Notes: a model not told the origin generated them from the sequence alone. Counted from the first letter of the stretch, positions 18,322 to 28,033 are shown. The stretch: 59,959 nt of DNA from Sphingomonas sp. PAMC 26605 (GCF_000241485.1 NZ_JH584241.1:623120-683078); one strand, 5' to 3'. Numbers and translations: made by a program.

Positions 18322-18493
18322 GGTAGTTCTTCCAATCGTTGATGACGCGATCACCAGCCCCGCACTTCGCTTCGAGACAATGCGATTGTGTCGGACTGTG
18401 CAACCACTCGGGTCAGTGGAGTTTAGCGAAACGACTTGCGCGGCCGATGGATCCACGACGTGTCGTTATGTGCGGCCATGCCCGGAGCATATC

Positions 18494-19123
18494 TCACGGC
18501 TTGGTCCGCCGTTTGTGATCCGACGCGAAGGGATCCTTGGGGATCGCGTCGGACCGGGACGTCTTGCCCGTTTCGGCTTTAGGTCCGGCCTTGACGGCAT
18601 CGACGCAGCGCCGCAGCGCCGCGACCGCCGCACCGCTGCCCGCCAGGTCGATCTGCTCGACGGGGACATCGCCGCGCGACACCTGCAGCGCGGTCGAGGT
18701 TGCGAAATATGTCGGAAATTTCGCGTCGAAGGTCGTCACGAACCCCTTCTGACCGTTCGACGCCAGCCCGACCGCATCATGTTTGACATAGCCGCCGCCC
18801 GAGAGACGGAAGTCGAGCTTGACGCGCGCCTTGGGGCTGATCGACCAATTGTCGTTGAGCAGCGAGAGACGGTTGCTGCCGTCCTTGTCGAGGCCGAGCA
18901 GCAGCGTCGTATGACCGACCCCGTCATATTGCCGGCTCAGGAAACAGCCTCCGCCATCGCCGCTCTGCGCCAGCGTCCAGCCGCCGATGTCGCGGGGAAG
19001 ATCGTCCGCGGCGACGACCGGGGCGGTCGCGAACAGGGTCGCGGCACCGGCCAGCGAAAGCAACCGCAGCCATCGCCCGCGCCGTGCCGGCTTCGAATGT
19101 CCCTGTCTGCGCACCCCGATCAT
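18494..19123 (-). CDS. Secreted hypothetical protein
   Basis: This is a 209-residue protein with a basic N-terminus, a hydrophobic signal segment (WLRLLSLAGAATLFATAPVV) and a mature domain that begins DDLPRDIGGWTLAQSGDGGG. The only conspicuous features are two Cys residues (GGGCFLSRQ and LRRCVDAV) that may form a disulfide, and a charged C-terminal tail. I recognise no family; similar short exported proteins of unknown function are common in sphingomonads. A GTG five codons upstream (19138) is an alternative start. Confidence 0.62.
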   Translation of the reverse strand: MIGVRRQGHSKPARRGRWLRLLSLAGAATLFATAPVVAADDLPRDIGGWTLAQSGDGGGCFLSRQYDGVGHTTLLLGLDKDGSNRLSLLNDNWSISPKARVKLDFRLSGGGYVKHDAVGLASNGQKGFVTTFDAKFPTYFATSTALQVSRGDVPVEQIDLAGSGAAVAALRRCVDAVKAGPKAETGKTSRSDAIPKDPFASDHKRRTKP

Positions 19124-19227
19124 AGCCTGCTCGTCCACTCGATTTTCCTGTCGACCGTATATGCCGAAATAGCGCGTGAAGGTGCAGCGGAATGATTCGT
19201 GAGACGGAGCGGGGGTGGGGAGCGCGC

Positions 19228-19274
19228 CGCGGCGAAGCCGCGTCGTCGGACGGCGCTTTGGCGCCGCCGGCCGG
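19228..19274 (+). repeat. Two-hairpin intergenic element, copy 2
   Basis: Hairpin CGCGGC-GAA-GCCGCG is followed by the linker GTCGGAC, hairpin GGCGC-TTTG-GCGCC and the tail GCCGGCCGG. Order and linkers match the copies at 11601-11652 and 46213-46261, while the stems differ. Confidence 0.6.
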
Positions 19275-19290
19275 AGTTCGGCTGATCCTC

Positions 19291-19328
19291 GCCTAACGCA
19301 ACGATTGCTGCGCAATCGGTTCGTTAGG
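19291..19328 (-). terminator. Long hairpin after lepA
   Basis: An 18-base imperfect stem (GCCTAACG at both outer ends, CGATTGC inside) starts 9 bases past the lepA stop on the minus strand. There is no T tract. It probably marks the lepA transcript end. Confidence 0.5.
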
Positions 19329-19336
19329 CTCGGGCC

Positions 19337-21142
19337 TCACTCTTCCCCCATCCTCAACGCCGCAATGAACGCCTCCTGCGGGATGCTCACGCTCCCGTAC
19401 TCGCGCATCTTCAACTTGCCCTTCTTCTGCTTGTCGAGCAGCTTGCGTTTCCGCGAAGCATCGCCGCCATAGCATTTCGCGGTGACGTCCTTGCGCATCG
19501 CGCTGATCGTCTCGCGCGCGATCACCTTGCCGCCGATCGCCGCCTGGATCGGGATCTTGAACAGATGCCGCGGGATGAGGTCCTTCAACCGCTCGACCAT
19601 GCCGCGCCCGCGCACCTCGGCGGTGCCGCGGTGGACGATCATCGACAGCGCGTCGACCGGCTCCTCGTTGACGAGGATGCTCATCTTGACGAGGTCGCCC
19701 TCGCGCTTGCCGATCTGCGTATAGTCGAAGCTGGCATAGCCCTTCGACAGCGACTTCAGCCGGTCGTAGAAGTCGAACACCACTTCGTTGAGCGGCAGCT
19801 CGTAGGTCGCCTGCGCGCGCCCGCCGACATAGGTCAGGTCCTTCTGGATCCCGCGGCGGTCCTGGCAGAGCTTCAACACGCTGCCGAGATATTCGTCGGG
19901 GACATAGATCACCGCCTGGATCCACGGCTCGGAGATGCTCAGGATCTTGTTGGGATCGGGCATGTCGGCGGGGTTGTGCAGCTCGATCGTCCCGCCGCCG
20001 TGCGTCAGTTCGATGTCATAGACCACCGACGGCGCGGTGGTGATGAGGTCGAGATCGTATTCGCGCGTCAGGCGCTCCTGGATGATTTCGAGGTGGAGCA
20101 GGCCGAGGAAGCCGCAGCGGAAGCCGAAGCCGAGTGCGGCGCTGGTTTCCATCTCGAACGAGAAGCTCGCGTCGTTGAGGCGCAGCTTGGAGATGCTCTC
20201 GCGCAGCTTCTCGAAATCGGCGGCGTCGACCGGGAAGAGGCCGCAGAACACCACTGGCTGTACTTCCTTGAAGCCCGGCAGCGCCTCCAGGGCAGGGCGC
20301 TTGGCGTCGGTGATCGTGTCGCCGACGCGGGTCTGCGCGACTTCCTTGATCTGGGCTGTAATGAAGCCGATTTCGCCCGGGCCGAGATCGGTCAGCTGTT
20401 CGATCTTGGGGCGGAAGCAGCCGACGCGGTCGACCAGATGGAGCGTGCCCGCCTGCATGAACTTGATCTGCTGGCCCTTCTTCAGGACGCCCGCGACGAC
20501 GCGCACCAGGATGACGACGCCGAGATACGGGTCGTACCAGCTGTCGACGAGCATTGCCTTCAACGGCGCATCGGCATCGCCCTTGGGCGGCGGGATGCGC
20601 GTGACGATCGCCTCGAGCACTTCGGCGATGCCGATCCCGGCCTTGGCGCTGGTGAGCACCGCCTGGCTCGCGTCGAGGCCGATCACTTCTTCGATCTCGG
20701 CCTTGACCTTGTCGACGTCGGCGGCGGGGAGATCGATCTTGTTGATGACCGGAATGATCTCGTGATCATGCTCGATCGACTGATAGACGTTGGCGAGCGT
20801 CTGCGCTTCCACGCCCTGCGCGGCATCGACGACGAGCAGCGCGCCCTCGCATGCGGCGAGCGAGCGGCTGACTTCGTAGGCGAAGTCGACATGGCCCGGC
20901 GTGTCCATCAAATTGAGCGTATAGTCGACGCCGTCCTTGGCGGTGTAGCGCAGGCGCACCGTCTGCGCCTTGATGGTGATCCCGCGCTCTTTCTCGATGT
21001 CCATGTTGTCGAGGACTTGCTCGGACATTTCGCGGTCGGTCAGGCCGCCGGTCGCCTGGATCAGGCGGTCGGCGAGCGTCGACTTGCCATGATCGATATG
21101 CGCGATGATCGAGAAATTGCGGATGGTCTGGAGAGGGGTCAC
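19337..21142 (-). CDS. lepA: Translation elongation factor 4 (LepA)
   Basis: This 601-residue GTPase is EF4/LepA, which acts on stalled or back-translocating ribosomes and in small-subunit assembly. The P-loop AHIDHGKST is at residues 14-22; [35 protein letters not shown] and NKIDLPAAD complete the G domain. The C-terminal LepA-specific domain ends with [20 protein letters not shown]. The start is GTG at 21142, directly before [18 protein letters not shown], which gives the normal family length. It is transcribed alone. Confidence 0.97.
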   Translation of the reverse strand: MTPLQTIRNFSIIAHIDHGKSTLADRLIQATGGLTDREMSEQVLDNMDIEKERGITIKAQTVRLRYTAKDGVDYTLNLMDTPGHVDFAYEVSRSLAACEGALLVVDAAQGVEAQTLANVYQSIEHDHEIIPVINKIDLPAADVDKVKAEIEEVIGLDASQAVLTSAKAGIGIAEVLEAIVTRIPPPKGDADAPLKAMLVDSWYDPYLGVVILVRVVAGVLKKGQQIKFMQAGTLHLVDRVGCFRPKIEQLTDLGPGEIGFITAQIKEVAQTRVGDTITDAKRPALEALPGFKEVQPVVFCGLFPVDAADFEKLRESISKLRLNDASFSFEMETSAALGFGFRCGFLGLLHLEIIQERLTREYDLDLITTAPSVVYDIELTHGGGTIELHNPADMPDPNKILSISEPWIQAVIYVPDEYLGSVLKLCQDRRGIQKDLTYVGGRAQATYELPLNEVVFDFYDRLKSLSKGYASFDYTQIGKREGDLVKMSILVNEEPVDALSMIVHRGTAEVRGRGMVERLKDLIPRHLFKIPIQAAIGGKVIARETISAMRKDVTAKCYGGDASRKRKLLDKQKKGKLKMREYGSVSIPQEAFIAALRMGEE

Positions 21143-21295
21143 GAATTCGCCCGGATGAGTGCTGCGGAAAGGGAAAGGCGGCCCATAGCATCGTGCGCGG
21201 CGCGGCACAAAGCCCGTCGCGCGGCGGCGCAATCTGCCTATGCCACCCGAGCAAAATTGGGTATTGCAGCCGTAACGACTCTCAGCGGGGGCTGC

Positions 21296-22264
21296 ATGGC
21301 GAAATTCTCGGCCGGATTGGCGATCGTAGTGTTAGTGTCGAGCGTGCCGATGCAGGCGCAAGCCCAGCGTCTCGCAAAACCGTCTGGCACGCAGAAACTC
21401 CAGGAAGCGACGATGAACGACGTGCCGCGCTGCGCGCGCAAGCACGGCACGATTTCGATCGTCGACGGCGACGATCCGCGCGGCTGGACGCAGTACAGCC
21501 TCGCGCCGCCACAGAAATTGCTCAAGGTGCTCGTCGCGCGCTCGGGCTGCTTCAATTTGGTCGATCGCGGGAGTGGGCTGCAGGCGGCGCAGCGCGAGCG
21601 TGACATCGGCGGCGATCTCGGGCTGCAGCGCGGCGCCAATGTCGGGCAGGGGCAGATCAAGGCGGCGGATTACGTGCTTCAGGCCGAGGTGCAGGGCGCC
21701 AACAGCAATGCCAGCGGCAGCGGCGTCGCGGCGGGCATTGGCGGGCTGATCGGCGGGCCGTTCGGCGGAATCGTCGGCGGCGTGCGCAGCAAGAAGATGG
21801 AAGCCAATGTCGTGCTTTCGATCACCAACGTCCGCACGACCGAAACGCTCGCGACCGAGGACGGCTATGCCGCCAAGAACAGCCTGAGCTTCGGCGGTGG
21901 GGGCGGGGTGTTCAGTGGCGTCGCGGGCGGCGGGGTGATCGGCGGCGGCTATGACAATACCGATATCGGGCGGATCGTGACGCTCGCCTTCATCCAGGCC
22001 TATGCCAAGCTCGTGAATGATCTCGGCTACACCAACCCCGGCGACACCGGGACTGCGGAAGCTGCGCCCGCCAAGACCTTCACGACGCAAGGCCCGGTGG
22101 CGATGCGCAGCCTGCCGAGCGCGACGGGCAAGGTGGTGCGCGCGCTGCCGCCCGGCGCGATCGTCTATCCCACCGGCAAGAAGGACGGGATGTGGTGGGA
22201 GGTCGCCGACGAGAATGACAATGTCGGGTGGGTGCTCAACTCGAAGCTCGCGCCGTCGCGCTAG
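21296..22264 (+). CDS. Exported CsgG/HfaB-like protein with C-terminal SH3 domain
   Basis: This 322-residue protein has a signal peptide ([20 protein letters not shown]). The central domain resembles CsgG/HfaB ([70 protein letters not shown]), and the C-terminal bacterial SH3 domain reads [20 protein letters not shown] to [11 protein letters not shown]. CsgG proteins make outer-membrane secretion pores for curli or holdfast anchors. No curli genes are near and no lipobox Cys is present, so it may be a periplasmic relative rather than a pore. It stands alone and diverges from lepA. Confidence 0.78.
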   Translation: MAKFSAGLAIVVLVSSVPMQAQAQRLAKPSGTQKLQEATMNDVPRCARKHGTISIVDGDDPRGWTQYSLAPPQKLLKVLVARSGCFNLVDRGSGLQAAQRERDIGGDLGLQRGANVGQGQIKAADYVLQAEVQGANSNASGSGVAAGIGGLIGGPFGGIVGGVRSKKMEANVVLSITNVRTTETLATEDGYAAKNSLSFGGGGGVFSGVAGGGVIGGGYDNTDIGRIVTLAFIQAYAKLVNDLGYTNPGDTGTAEAAPAKTFTTQGPVAMRSLPSATGKVVRALPPGAIVYPTGKKDGMWWEVADENDNVGWVLNSKLAPSR

Positions 22265-22293
22265 GGGGCATTTCGGCGCGATACTTCCTTCGT

Positions 22294-22390
22294 CGTCACC
22301 CCGGGCTTGTCCCGGGGTCCACCGGGATGCACGTCCTGCCAGTGCGGTTTACGCGGCACGGTGGGCCCCGGCACAAGGCCGGGGTGACGG
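22294..22390. repeat. Intergenic palindromic repeat (CGTCACCCC type)
   Basis: This is a long imperfect palindrome with outer arms GTCACCCCGG and CCGGGGTGAC and an inner GGGCTTGTCCC hairpin. It is closely similar to the element at 49361-49457, sharing GGGCTTGTCCCGGG and GTGGACCCCGGCAC-like segments. It sits between the CsgG-like and peroxiredoxin genes. Confidence 0.75.
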
Positions 22391-22462
22391 CAGTGTGGTG
22401 ATCGTGCTGGCGGAGCGCCCGGCGGCGGGATAGGGTGTGGCACTATCCCAGGAGACGATGCC

Positions 22463-23002
22463 ATGAAGTTCGCAGTTCCGCTGATCGCCACCGCCGCCGC
22501 CGCGCTCCTCGCCGCTGCGCCCGCCAATGCCGCACTGAAGGTCGGCGACACCGCGCCGAACTTCTCGACCGAGGCAGCACTCGGCGGCAAGGCCTATCCC
22601 TTCTCGCTCACCGCCGCGCTCAAGAAGGGGCCGGTCGTGCTCTACTTCTTCCCCGCCGCCTTCACCTCGGGCTGCACCGCCGAGGCGCATGCCTTTGCCG
22701 AGGCCGCCGACGATTTCACCAAGCAGGGCGCGACGCTGATCGGCCTGACCGCGGGCAATGCCGAGCGGATCAAGGAATTCTCCTCGGTCGAATGCCGCGA
22801 CAAATTCCCGGTCGGTCTCGCCACCCCGGCGACGATCTCGGGCTATGACGTCGCGCTGCCGCAGAAGGCGGGCTGGACCAACCGCACGTCGTACGTGATC
22901 GGCAAGAACGGCAAGATCGCCTATGTCCTGTCCGAGATGCAGCCCGCCGGGCACATCACCGGCACGCTCGCCGCGGTGAAGGCGCTCAAGGCGAAGGGCT
23001 GA
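22463..23002 (+). CDS. Exported peroxiredoxin (AhpC/TSA, Bcp-like)
   Basis: This 179-residue thiol peroxidase has a cleavable signal peptide (AAAALLAAAPANAA), so it acts in the periplasm against hydrogen peroxide or organic peroxides. The peroxidatic Cys71 is in YFFPAAFTSGCTAEAHAF. A second Cys (about 111, in SSVECRDKF) may resolve the sulfenic acid. The fold start is LKVGDTAPNFSTEAALGG. The usual motif PxxxTxxC is altered to PAAFTSGC. An AGGAGACGATGCC sequence precedes the ATG, giving a good ribosome binding site. Confidence 0.9.
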   Translation: MKFAVPLIATAAAALLAAAPANAALKVGDTAPNFSTEAALGGKAYPFSLTAALKKGPVVLYFFPAAFTSGCTAEAHAFAEAADDFTKQGATLIGLTAGNAERIKEFSSVECRDKFPVGLATPATISGYDVALPQKAGWTNRTSYVIGKNGKIAYVLSEMQPAGHITGTLAAVKALKAKG

Positions 23003-23003
23003 T

Positions 23004-23519
23004 CTACCCCAGTCCCGCCGCCTCGATCGCCGCGAGCGCGGCGGCGAGGCGCGCGGGGCCTTCGCCGCCGACGATCGCATAGCGCAGGCCGCGCCGATCG
23101 AGCTCGGCGCGCGACAGGTCGAAGAAGCGCTGGCGTTCGGCCAAGCTGCCGAACAGGCGCGTGCCGTCGTCGACCCAAGGCAGATCGATATCGAGCAGCA
23201 GATACAAATCGGCGGTGGCGTGCCACGCGTCGAACCACGGATCGCGCGCGCCGAACAGCATGTCGGCCCACACCGCGGTCATCAACGGATCGGTATCGAG
23301 CAGCAGCGGATCGGCGCCCGTCGCCAGCGCCGCGCGCGTCCGTGCGTCGTGCGTCCGCGCGATCTCGACCAGGTCGGCCATGCTGAAATCGGTCCCGTGC
23401 GTCTCGGCGAAGGTGCGGCCATATTCGCGCACGAAAATCGTGTCGAAATGCGCCGCGAGTTGCGGGATCAGCGTCGATTTGCCCGTGCTCTCGGGGCCGT
23501 GCAGGCAGATCGTGCTCAT
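23004..23519 (-). CDS. NadR-type ribosylnicotinamide kinase / AAA ATPase
   Basis: This 171-residue P-loop protein has GPESTGKST at residues 8-16 and resembles the C-terminal ribosylnicotinamide kinase domain of NadR. It continues with VREYGRTFAETHG, LLLDTDPLMTAVW and LYLLLDIDLPWVDDGTR. It would phosphorylate nicotinamide riboside to NMN inside the cell. The N-terminal DNA-binding and adenylyltransferase domains of enterobacterial NadR are absent. Its start overlaps the pnuC stop by 4 bases (ATGA), so transport and phosphorylation are coupled. The substrate is inferred from family and context. Confidence 0.88.
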   Translation of the reverse strand: MSTICLHGPESTGKSTLIPQLAAHFDTIFVREYGRTFAETHGTDFSMADLVEIARTHDARTRAALATGADPLLLDTDPLMTAVWADMLFGARDPWFDAWHATADLYLLLDIDLPWVDDGTRLFGSLAERQRFFDLSRAELDRRGLRYAIVGGEGPARLAAALAAIEAAGLG

Positions 23520-24088
23520 GCGGCGCCGACCCTCCGCCGCTCGACGCGGCGCCAGTCGATCAGCCCCCAGATCGCGAGCGCGAGGAAGATCGTGTAGAGC
23601 AGCATCGTCAGTCGCAATCCTTTGGCGGCGTACAAGGCGACCGAGCCGATATCGACCGCGATCCACAGCCACCAGCTCTCGAGCTTGCGGCGCGACTGCA
23701 GGGTCTGCGCGACGACGCTGACGATCGCGAGCGCAGCATCGAACCACGGGAAGGCGGCATCGGTGAAGCGGTCCATGCCATAGCCCCATGCGAGCGCCCC
23801 GATCGCGCAGCCAAGCGCCCACAGCGCCCGCTCGCGCGTCGTCAGCACGCCGACCGCGATCTCGCCCGTTTCGGCGCGGACGCGCGCCCAGTTCCACCAG
23901 CCGTACAGCTGCACGACGAAGAAGAAGACCTGCAGCAGCGCATCGCTGTACAGCTTCGCGTCGACGAAGATCACCGCATACAGCGCGACCATCGCCAGCC
24001 CGAAGACGTAGTTCCAGATGCTGCGCAGCACGACGAGCGTGACATTGGCGATGCCGAGCCCGAAGGCGATGATCTCGAGCGCGGTCAT
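23516..24088 (-). CDS. pnuC: Nicotinamide riboside transporter PnuC
   Basis: This 190-residue inner-membrane protein has about seven hydrophobic segments and the PnuC signatures IWNYVFGLAMVALYAVIFVD and QLYGWWNWARV, with WLWIAVDIGSVALYAAKGL toward the end. PnuC lets nicotinamide riboside (or a related vitamin) cross the membrane by facilitated diffusion, trapped inside by phosphorylation. The overlapping kinase gene fits that mechanism. The start at 24088 was chosen because conserved sequence begins with MTALEIIAFGLGIANV. Confidence 0.92.
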   Translation of the reverse strand: MTALEIIAFGLGIANVTLVVLRSIWNYVFGLAMVALYAVIFVDAKLYSDALLQVFFFVVQLYGWWNWARVRAETGEIAVGVLTTRERALWALGCAIGALAWGYGMDRFTDAAFPWFDAALAIVSVVAQTLQSRRKLESWWLWIAVDIGSVALYAAKGLRLTMLLYTIFLALAIWGLIDWRRVERRRVGAA

Positions 24089-24158
24089 GCGAGGCGGCGT
24101 AGCAGCGCGATCGCGCGGGCGTCGAGCCGCGCTGGCACACGCCCTCGCGATTTTCCGC

Positions 24159-24187
24159 TTGATAGTCGGGGGGCGGCGGTCTACGCG
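24159..24187 (+). promoter_or_regulatory. Possible promoter of tRNA-Pro
   Basis: TTGATA at 24159-24164 is followed by a 17-base spacer and TACGCG at 24182-24187, 18 bases before the tRNA. The -10 match is weak, so this is a suggestion only. Confidence 0.35.
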
Positions 24188-24205
24188 CTGCGCCCTGCAA
24201 TGTGT

Positions 24206-24282
24206 CGGGGCGTGGCGCAGTCTGGTAGCGCACTGGTCTCGGGGTCCAGGGGTCGTAGGTTCGAATCCTATCGCCCCGACCA
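24206..24282 (+). tRNA. tRNA-Pro (anticodon CGG)
   Basis: A 77-base cloverleaf with encoded CCA. Acceptor stem CGGGGCG pairs with CGCCCCG, the D stem is GCGC/GCGC and the T arm has GGTTCGAATCC. The anticodon loop CTCGGGG gives anticodon CGG (24240-24242), reading the Pro codon CCG. The last anticodon-stem pair (24237 and 24245) is a T-T mismatch, leaving four pairs. The first base C and the discriminator A agree with bacterial tRNA-Pro. Confidence 0.95.
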
Positions 24283-24474
24283 TTGCAGCATTTCCCCGAA
24301 TATCGGCGTGAGCCGCGCGCCAGCCGATCCTCGCTCGGGAAATCGGCACCCCGGATTGCGATCAGCCGCAGCGTATCGTCCTCAGATGAAGCGATTGTCA
24401 CCTTGGCGTCGCGATTACGCCATGCCAAAGCACCGATGCGAGCCTAATCTGTTTTACCCGAGGACACCGACCGC

Positions 24475-27400
24475 ATGAGCCGCGCGCCCGTTTTCTACGA
24501 TGCTTCGGGACGCCGGCGCCGGCGGTTCGCGATGGCGGTCGCGGCGTTTGTCCTGCTCGTGGTGATGGCGGTGGCCGCGCTCGCGATCTCGATCGGCGCG
24601 GTGCCGCGCGCCCCCCTGCTGCCGGTCGAGGCCGAGCACGCCGCTTACACCAAATTGCCGCCGCCGCACGAGCCGCTGCTGCGCCGCGCGCGGCATCGCC
24701 TGAGCAGCTACGCCCGCCTGCTCGGCGCGCCCGCGCGCGGCGTCGGTGTCGACCAGCCGCTCGCGATCGCCTTCCACGTGCCGTGGGACGAAAGCTCGAC
24801 CGCGTCGCTCCGCCGTAATATCAGCGAGCTCGACTGGCTGGTGCCGGGCTGGGTCTCGGTCTCGGGGATGAACCATCACATCACCGTGTTCCGCGACACC
24901 GCGGGGCGCGAGATCATCAACCGCGCCAGCCCGCGCCCGCTGATCCTGCCGATGATCCAGAATGCGATCGGCGGCAAATGGGATGCGGCGGGGATGGAAG
25001 CGCTGCTGCGCGACCCCAAGCTGCGCAAGAAATTCCTCGACACGCTCGAGCCGTGGCTCGCGGCGAACGGGGCAGGGGGCGCGTTCTTCGATTTCGAGGA
25101 GCTCTCGCCCAAGGGGCAGCTCGATTATCAGGCGTTCCTGCGCGAGACGCGCGCGCGCTTCGCCAAGCGCAATTGGGTGATCGGGATCGCGGTGCCGGTC
25201 GGCGCGGCGGACGACGAGGAAGCGGGCGGCTGGAACATCGGTGCCTTCGCCAAGATCGTCGATCGCGTCGTGCTGATGGCGTATGACGAGCATGAGATCA
25301 GCGGCGAGGCCGGCCCGATCGCCTCGCAAAGCTGGTTCGAGCAATCGGTCTCGCGCGCGGTGCGCAACGTGCCGCGCGACAAGATCGTCGTCGCGATCGG
25401 CAATTACGCCTACAATTGGCACGACGGCACCGGCGAGCCGCTCGCGATCGACGAAGCGTGGGAAGCCGCGCGCGAATCGAGCGCGATGCCGACCTTCGAT
25501 CGGCAGAGCGGCAATAGCGGCTTCGCCTATCAGGAATCGGGCAGCCGCCACGTCGTTTGGATGCTCGACGCGGCCTCGGCCTATAACCAGATGCGCTGGC
25601 TCCAGAAGGTCGGGCTCACCGGGATCGGGCTGTGGCGCCTTGGGTCGGAGGATCCCAGCCTATGGTCGATCTTCGGCCGCAACCACCGGACCTTGCCCGC
25701 CGCCGCGACGATCGAGAACATCCCCGCCGGCACCGATGTCGATATCGACGGCAGCGGCGAGATCCTCAAGATCGCCGGCACGCCGGTGAAGGGCGTGCGC
25801 CGCGTGCAGGTGACCAAAAGCGGCGCGATCGGCAATGTCGCGTTCGAGACGATGCCCTCGCCCTATGTCGTCGCGCGCACCGGCTACAAGCCGGGGCTCG
25901 TCGCCTTGACCTTCGACGATGGCCCCGATCCCAATTGGACGCCCAAGATTCTCGACATCCTCAAGGAGAAGAAGGTGCCCGGCACCTTCTTCGTCATCGG
26001 CGAGAACGTGCTGACGCAGCGCAGCCTGATCAACCGGATGGTCGCCGAGGGGCATGAGATCGGCAGCCACACCTATACGCATCCCAATCTGGCGGGTGCC
26101 TCGCAATCCGAGACGACCTTCCAGCTCAACACCACGCAGCGGCTGTTCCAGGCGTTTACCGGCCACACGCTCCGGCTGTTCCGCGCGCCCTATTTCGGCG
26201 ATGCCGAGCCGAGCACCGCCGACGAAATCGACCCGGCGCTGATGGCGCAGGACCGCGGCTATATTTCGGTCGGCCTGCACGTCGATCCGGGCGACTGGAA
26301 ACGGCCGGGGGTGCAGAACATCATCGACGGGACGATCGACGAGGTCACCGACGCCAAGGGCAAGTGCGACACGTCGAACCCCGATCCGCAGTGCAGCCGC
26401 AACATCGTGCTGCTCCACGATGCCGGTGGCGATCGTTCGGAGACGGTCGCGGCGCTGCCGCAGATCATCGATCAGCTGCGCGCCAAGGGCTATACCTTCG
26501 TCCCGGTGTCGACGCTCGCCGGGATCCCCAAGGACGTCGCGATGCCGACGCTGTCGCCCGCCGATCGCGCAGCGGCGGAGACCGATTTGTTCATCTTCTC
26601 GCTGCTCGGCGGCGGGGTGATCGCACTCGGCTGGATCTTCTTCTTCGCGATCAGCATCGGCATCGCGCGCGCGCTGATCCTGTCGCTGCTCGCGCTGATC
26701 CAGGCGCGGCGCGAGAGCCAGACGGTGTTCCCGCCGATCGACCCCGAGCGCTTCGTGACGGTGATGATCCCGGCGTTCAACGAGGAACTCGTCATCGAAC
26801 GCGCGGTGCGCGGCGTGCTCGCCTCGACCGACGTGCGGATCGAGGTGATCGTGATCGACGACGGGTCGAGCGACGATACCAGCGAGGTCGTCACCTCGGC
26901 GTTCGCGGGTGATCCGCGCGTGCGGCTGCTGACGCTCGAGAATGGCGGCAAGGCGCGCGCGCTCAACCATGCGCTCGCGCTGGCGACGGGCGAGATCGTG
27001 ATCGCGCTCGACGCCGATACGCAATTCGAGCCGGCGACGATCGCGCGGCTGGCGCGCTGGTTCGCCGATCCCAGGATCGGCGCGGTCGCGGGCAACGCCA
27101 AGGTCGGCAATCGCGTCAACCTCCTGACCAAGTTCCAGGCGGTCGAATATATCACCGCGCAGAATCTCGAGCGGCGCGCGCTCGCGCGGATGAACGCGAT
27201 GACGGTGGTGCCGGGCGCGGTCGGCGCGTGGCGGCTGGCGGCGATCCAGCAGGTCGGCGGCTATCCCGACGATACGCTCGCCGAGGACCAGGATCTCACC
27301 ATCGCGATCCAGCGTGCAGGCTGGGCGGTGACGTACGACCAATACGCCGTCGCCTGGACCGAATCGCCCGAGAGCATCAAGGGCCTCGCCAAGCAGCGCT

Positions 27401-27861
27401 TCCGCTGGGCGTTCGGCACGCTGCAATGCCTGTGGAAGCACGGTCGCATCATGGGGACTGGGCGCCCGGCGGGTCTGGCGCGCGTCGGGCTGCCGCAGGC
27501 GATCCTGTTCCAGATCGTCTTCGCGGCGATCTCGCCGATCATCGACCTCGCGCTGATCGTCAGCTTCGTGATGACCTATATCGCAGTGCAGGCGCATGGC
27601 TGGGCGCAGACGCAGCACGATGTCGAGAAGATGCTGCTCTACTGGCTGGTGTTCACTGCGATCGACCTGCTCGCGGCGACGGTGGCCTTCGCGCTCGAGC
27701 GGCGCGAGCAGTGGCGGCTGCTCTGGCTGCTGATCCCGCAGCGGATCGGCTATCGCCAGATCATGTACTACGTCGTGCTCAAGGCGATCACCCAGGCGCT
27801 GCGTGGGCGCAGCGTGGGGTGGGGCAAGCTGGTCAGGACCGGTCGGGTCCAGGCGCGCTAA
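24475..27861 (+). CDS. GH18-like / polysaccharide deacetylase / GT2 glycosyltransferase fusion
   Basis: This 1128-residue protein joins three enzyme modules. After a cytoplasmic start and a membrane segment (residues 19-41) comes a GH18-like domain, about residues 95-400, where FFDFEE keeps Asp206 and Glu208 of the DxxDxDxE motif but not its first Asp. Next is a NodB-type deacetylase, about residues 470-690, with TFDDGPD (479-485), HTYTHPN (532-538) and RAPYFGD (570-576). A membrane helix (about 705-740) precedes a family-2 glycosyltransferase with DDGSSDD, DAD (846-848), EDQD (937-940) and QRFRW (974-978), ending in several membrane segments. It probably polymerises, exports and deacetylates an N-acetylglucosamine-type polysaccharide, as IcaA/IcaB or PgaC/PgaB do separately. 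Polymer and GH18 activity are unproven. Confidence 0.92.
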   Translation: MSRAPVFYDASGRRRRRFAMAVAAFVLLVVMAVAALAISIGAVPRAPLLPVEAEHAAYTKLPPPHEPLLRRARHRLSSYARLLGAPARGVGVDQPLAIAFHVPWDESSTASLRRNISELDWLVPGWVSVSGMNHHITVFRDTAGREIINRASPRPLILPMIQNAIGGKWDAAGMEALLRDPKLRKKFLDTLEPWLAANGAGGAFFDFEELSPKGQLDYQAFLRETRARFAKRNWVIGIAVPVGAADDEEAGGWNIGAFAKIVDRVVLMAYDEHEISGEAGPIASQSWFEQSVSRAVRNVPRDKIVVAIGNYAYNWHDGTGEPLAIDEAWEAARESSAMPTFDRQSGNSGFAYQESGSRHVVWMLDAASAYNQMRWLQKVGLTGIGLWRLGSEDPSLWSIFGRNHRTLPAAATIENIPAGTDVDIDGSGEILKIAGTPVKGVRRVQVTKSGAIGNVAFETMPSPYVVARTGYKPGLVALTFDDGPDPNWTPKILDILKEKKVPGTFFVIGENVLTQRSLINRMVAEGHEIGSHTYTHPNLAGASQSETTFQLNTTQRLFQAFTGHTLRLFRAPYFGDAEPSTADEIDPALMAQDRGYISVGLHVDPGDWKRPGVQNIIDGTIDEVTDAKGKCDTSNPDPQCSRNIVLLHDAGGDRSETVAALPQIIDQLRAKGYTFVPVSTLAGIPKDVAMPTLSPADRAAAETDLFIFSLLGGGVIALGWIFFFAISIGIARALILSLLALIQARRESQTVFPPIDPERFVTVMIPAFNEELVIERAVRGVLASTDVRIEVIVIDDGSSDDTSEVVTSAFAGDPRVRLLTLENGGKARALNHALALATGEIVIALDADTQFEPATIARLARWFADPRIGAVAGNAKVGNRVNLLTKFQAVEYITAQNLERRALARMNAMTVVPGAVGAWRLAAIQQVGGYPDDTLAEDQDLTIAIQRAGWAVTYDQYAVAWTESPESIKGLAKQRFRWAFGTLQCLWKHGRIMGTGRPAGLARVGLPQAILFQIVFAAISPIIDLALIVSFVMTYIAVQAHGWAQTQHDVEKMLLYWLVFTAIDLLAATVAFALERREQWRLLWLLIPQRIGYRQIMYYVVLKAITQALRGRSVGWGKLVRTGRVQAR

Positions 27862-27877
27862 GGCCTGCCATCGTGTT

Positions 27878-27902
27878 CCGGGCGCCGCCGAACGGCGCCC
27901 GG
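27878..27902 (+). terminator. Hairpin after the fusion glycosyltransferase
   Basis: A nine-base stem, CCGGGCGCC and GGCGCCCGG with a 7-base loop, lies 16 bases after the stop. It lacks a T tract, so it is at best a factor-aided terminator. Confidence 0.4.
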
Positions 27903-28033
27903 GCCTGTGGTAAAAGCGCGACATCATGATCGAAATCAACGCCTTGGTATCGTTTTTCGCGATGAATCCTATGCCTCGGCCGCCGCCGGGTCCATCGCAC
28001 GCCGCAGGGACGGGTTCCGGGTAAGGCAAAGCG

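Noticed and set aside
19565..21295. A long plus-strand frame opposite lepA that runs into the CsgG-like gene.
   Set aside because: The first part is antisense to lepA with the same Asp/Arg/Val-rich shadow composition; the real gene starts at 21296 with a signal peptide.
24089..24205. A vitamin- or NAD-type riboswitch ahead of pnuC.
   Set aside because: The 117-base gap up to the tRNA has no motif I can recognise as a known NAD or pre-queuosine element.
25660..28029. A 789-codon minus-strand frame opposite the fusion glycosyltransferase.
   Set aside because: It is antisense to clear catalytic motifs and has shadow composition.
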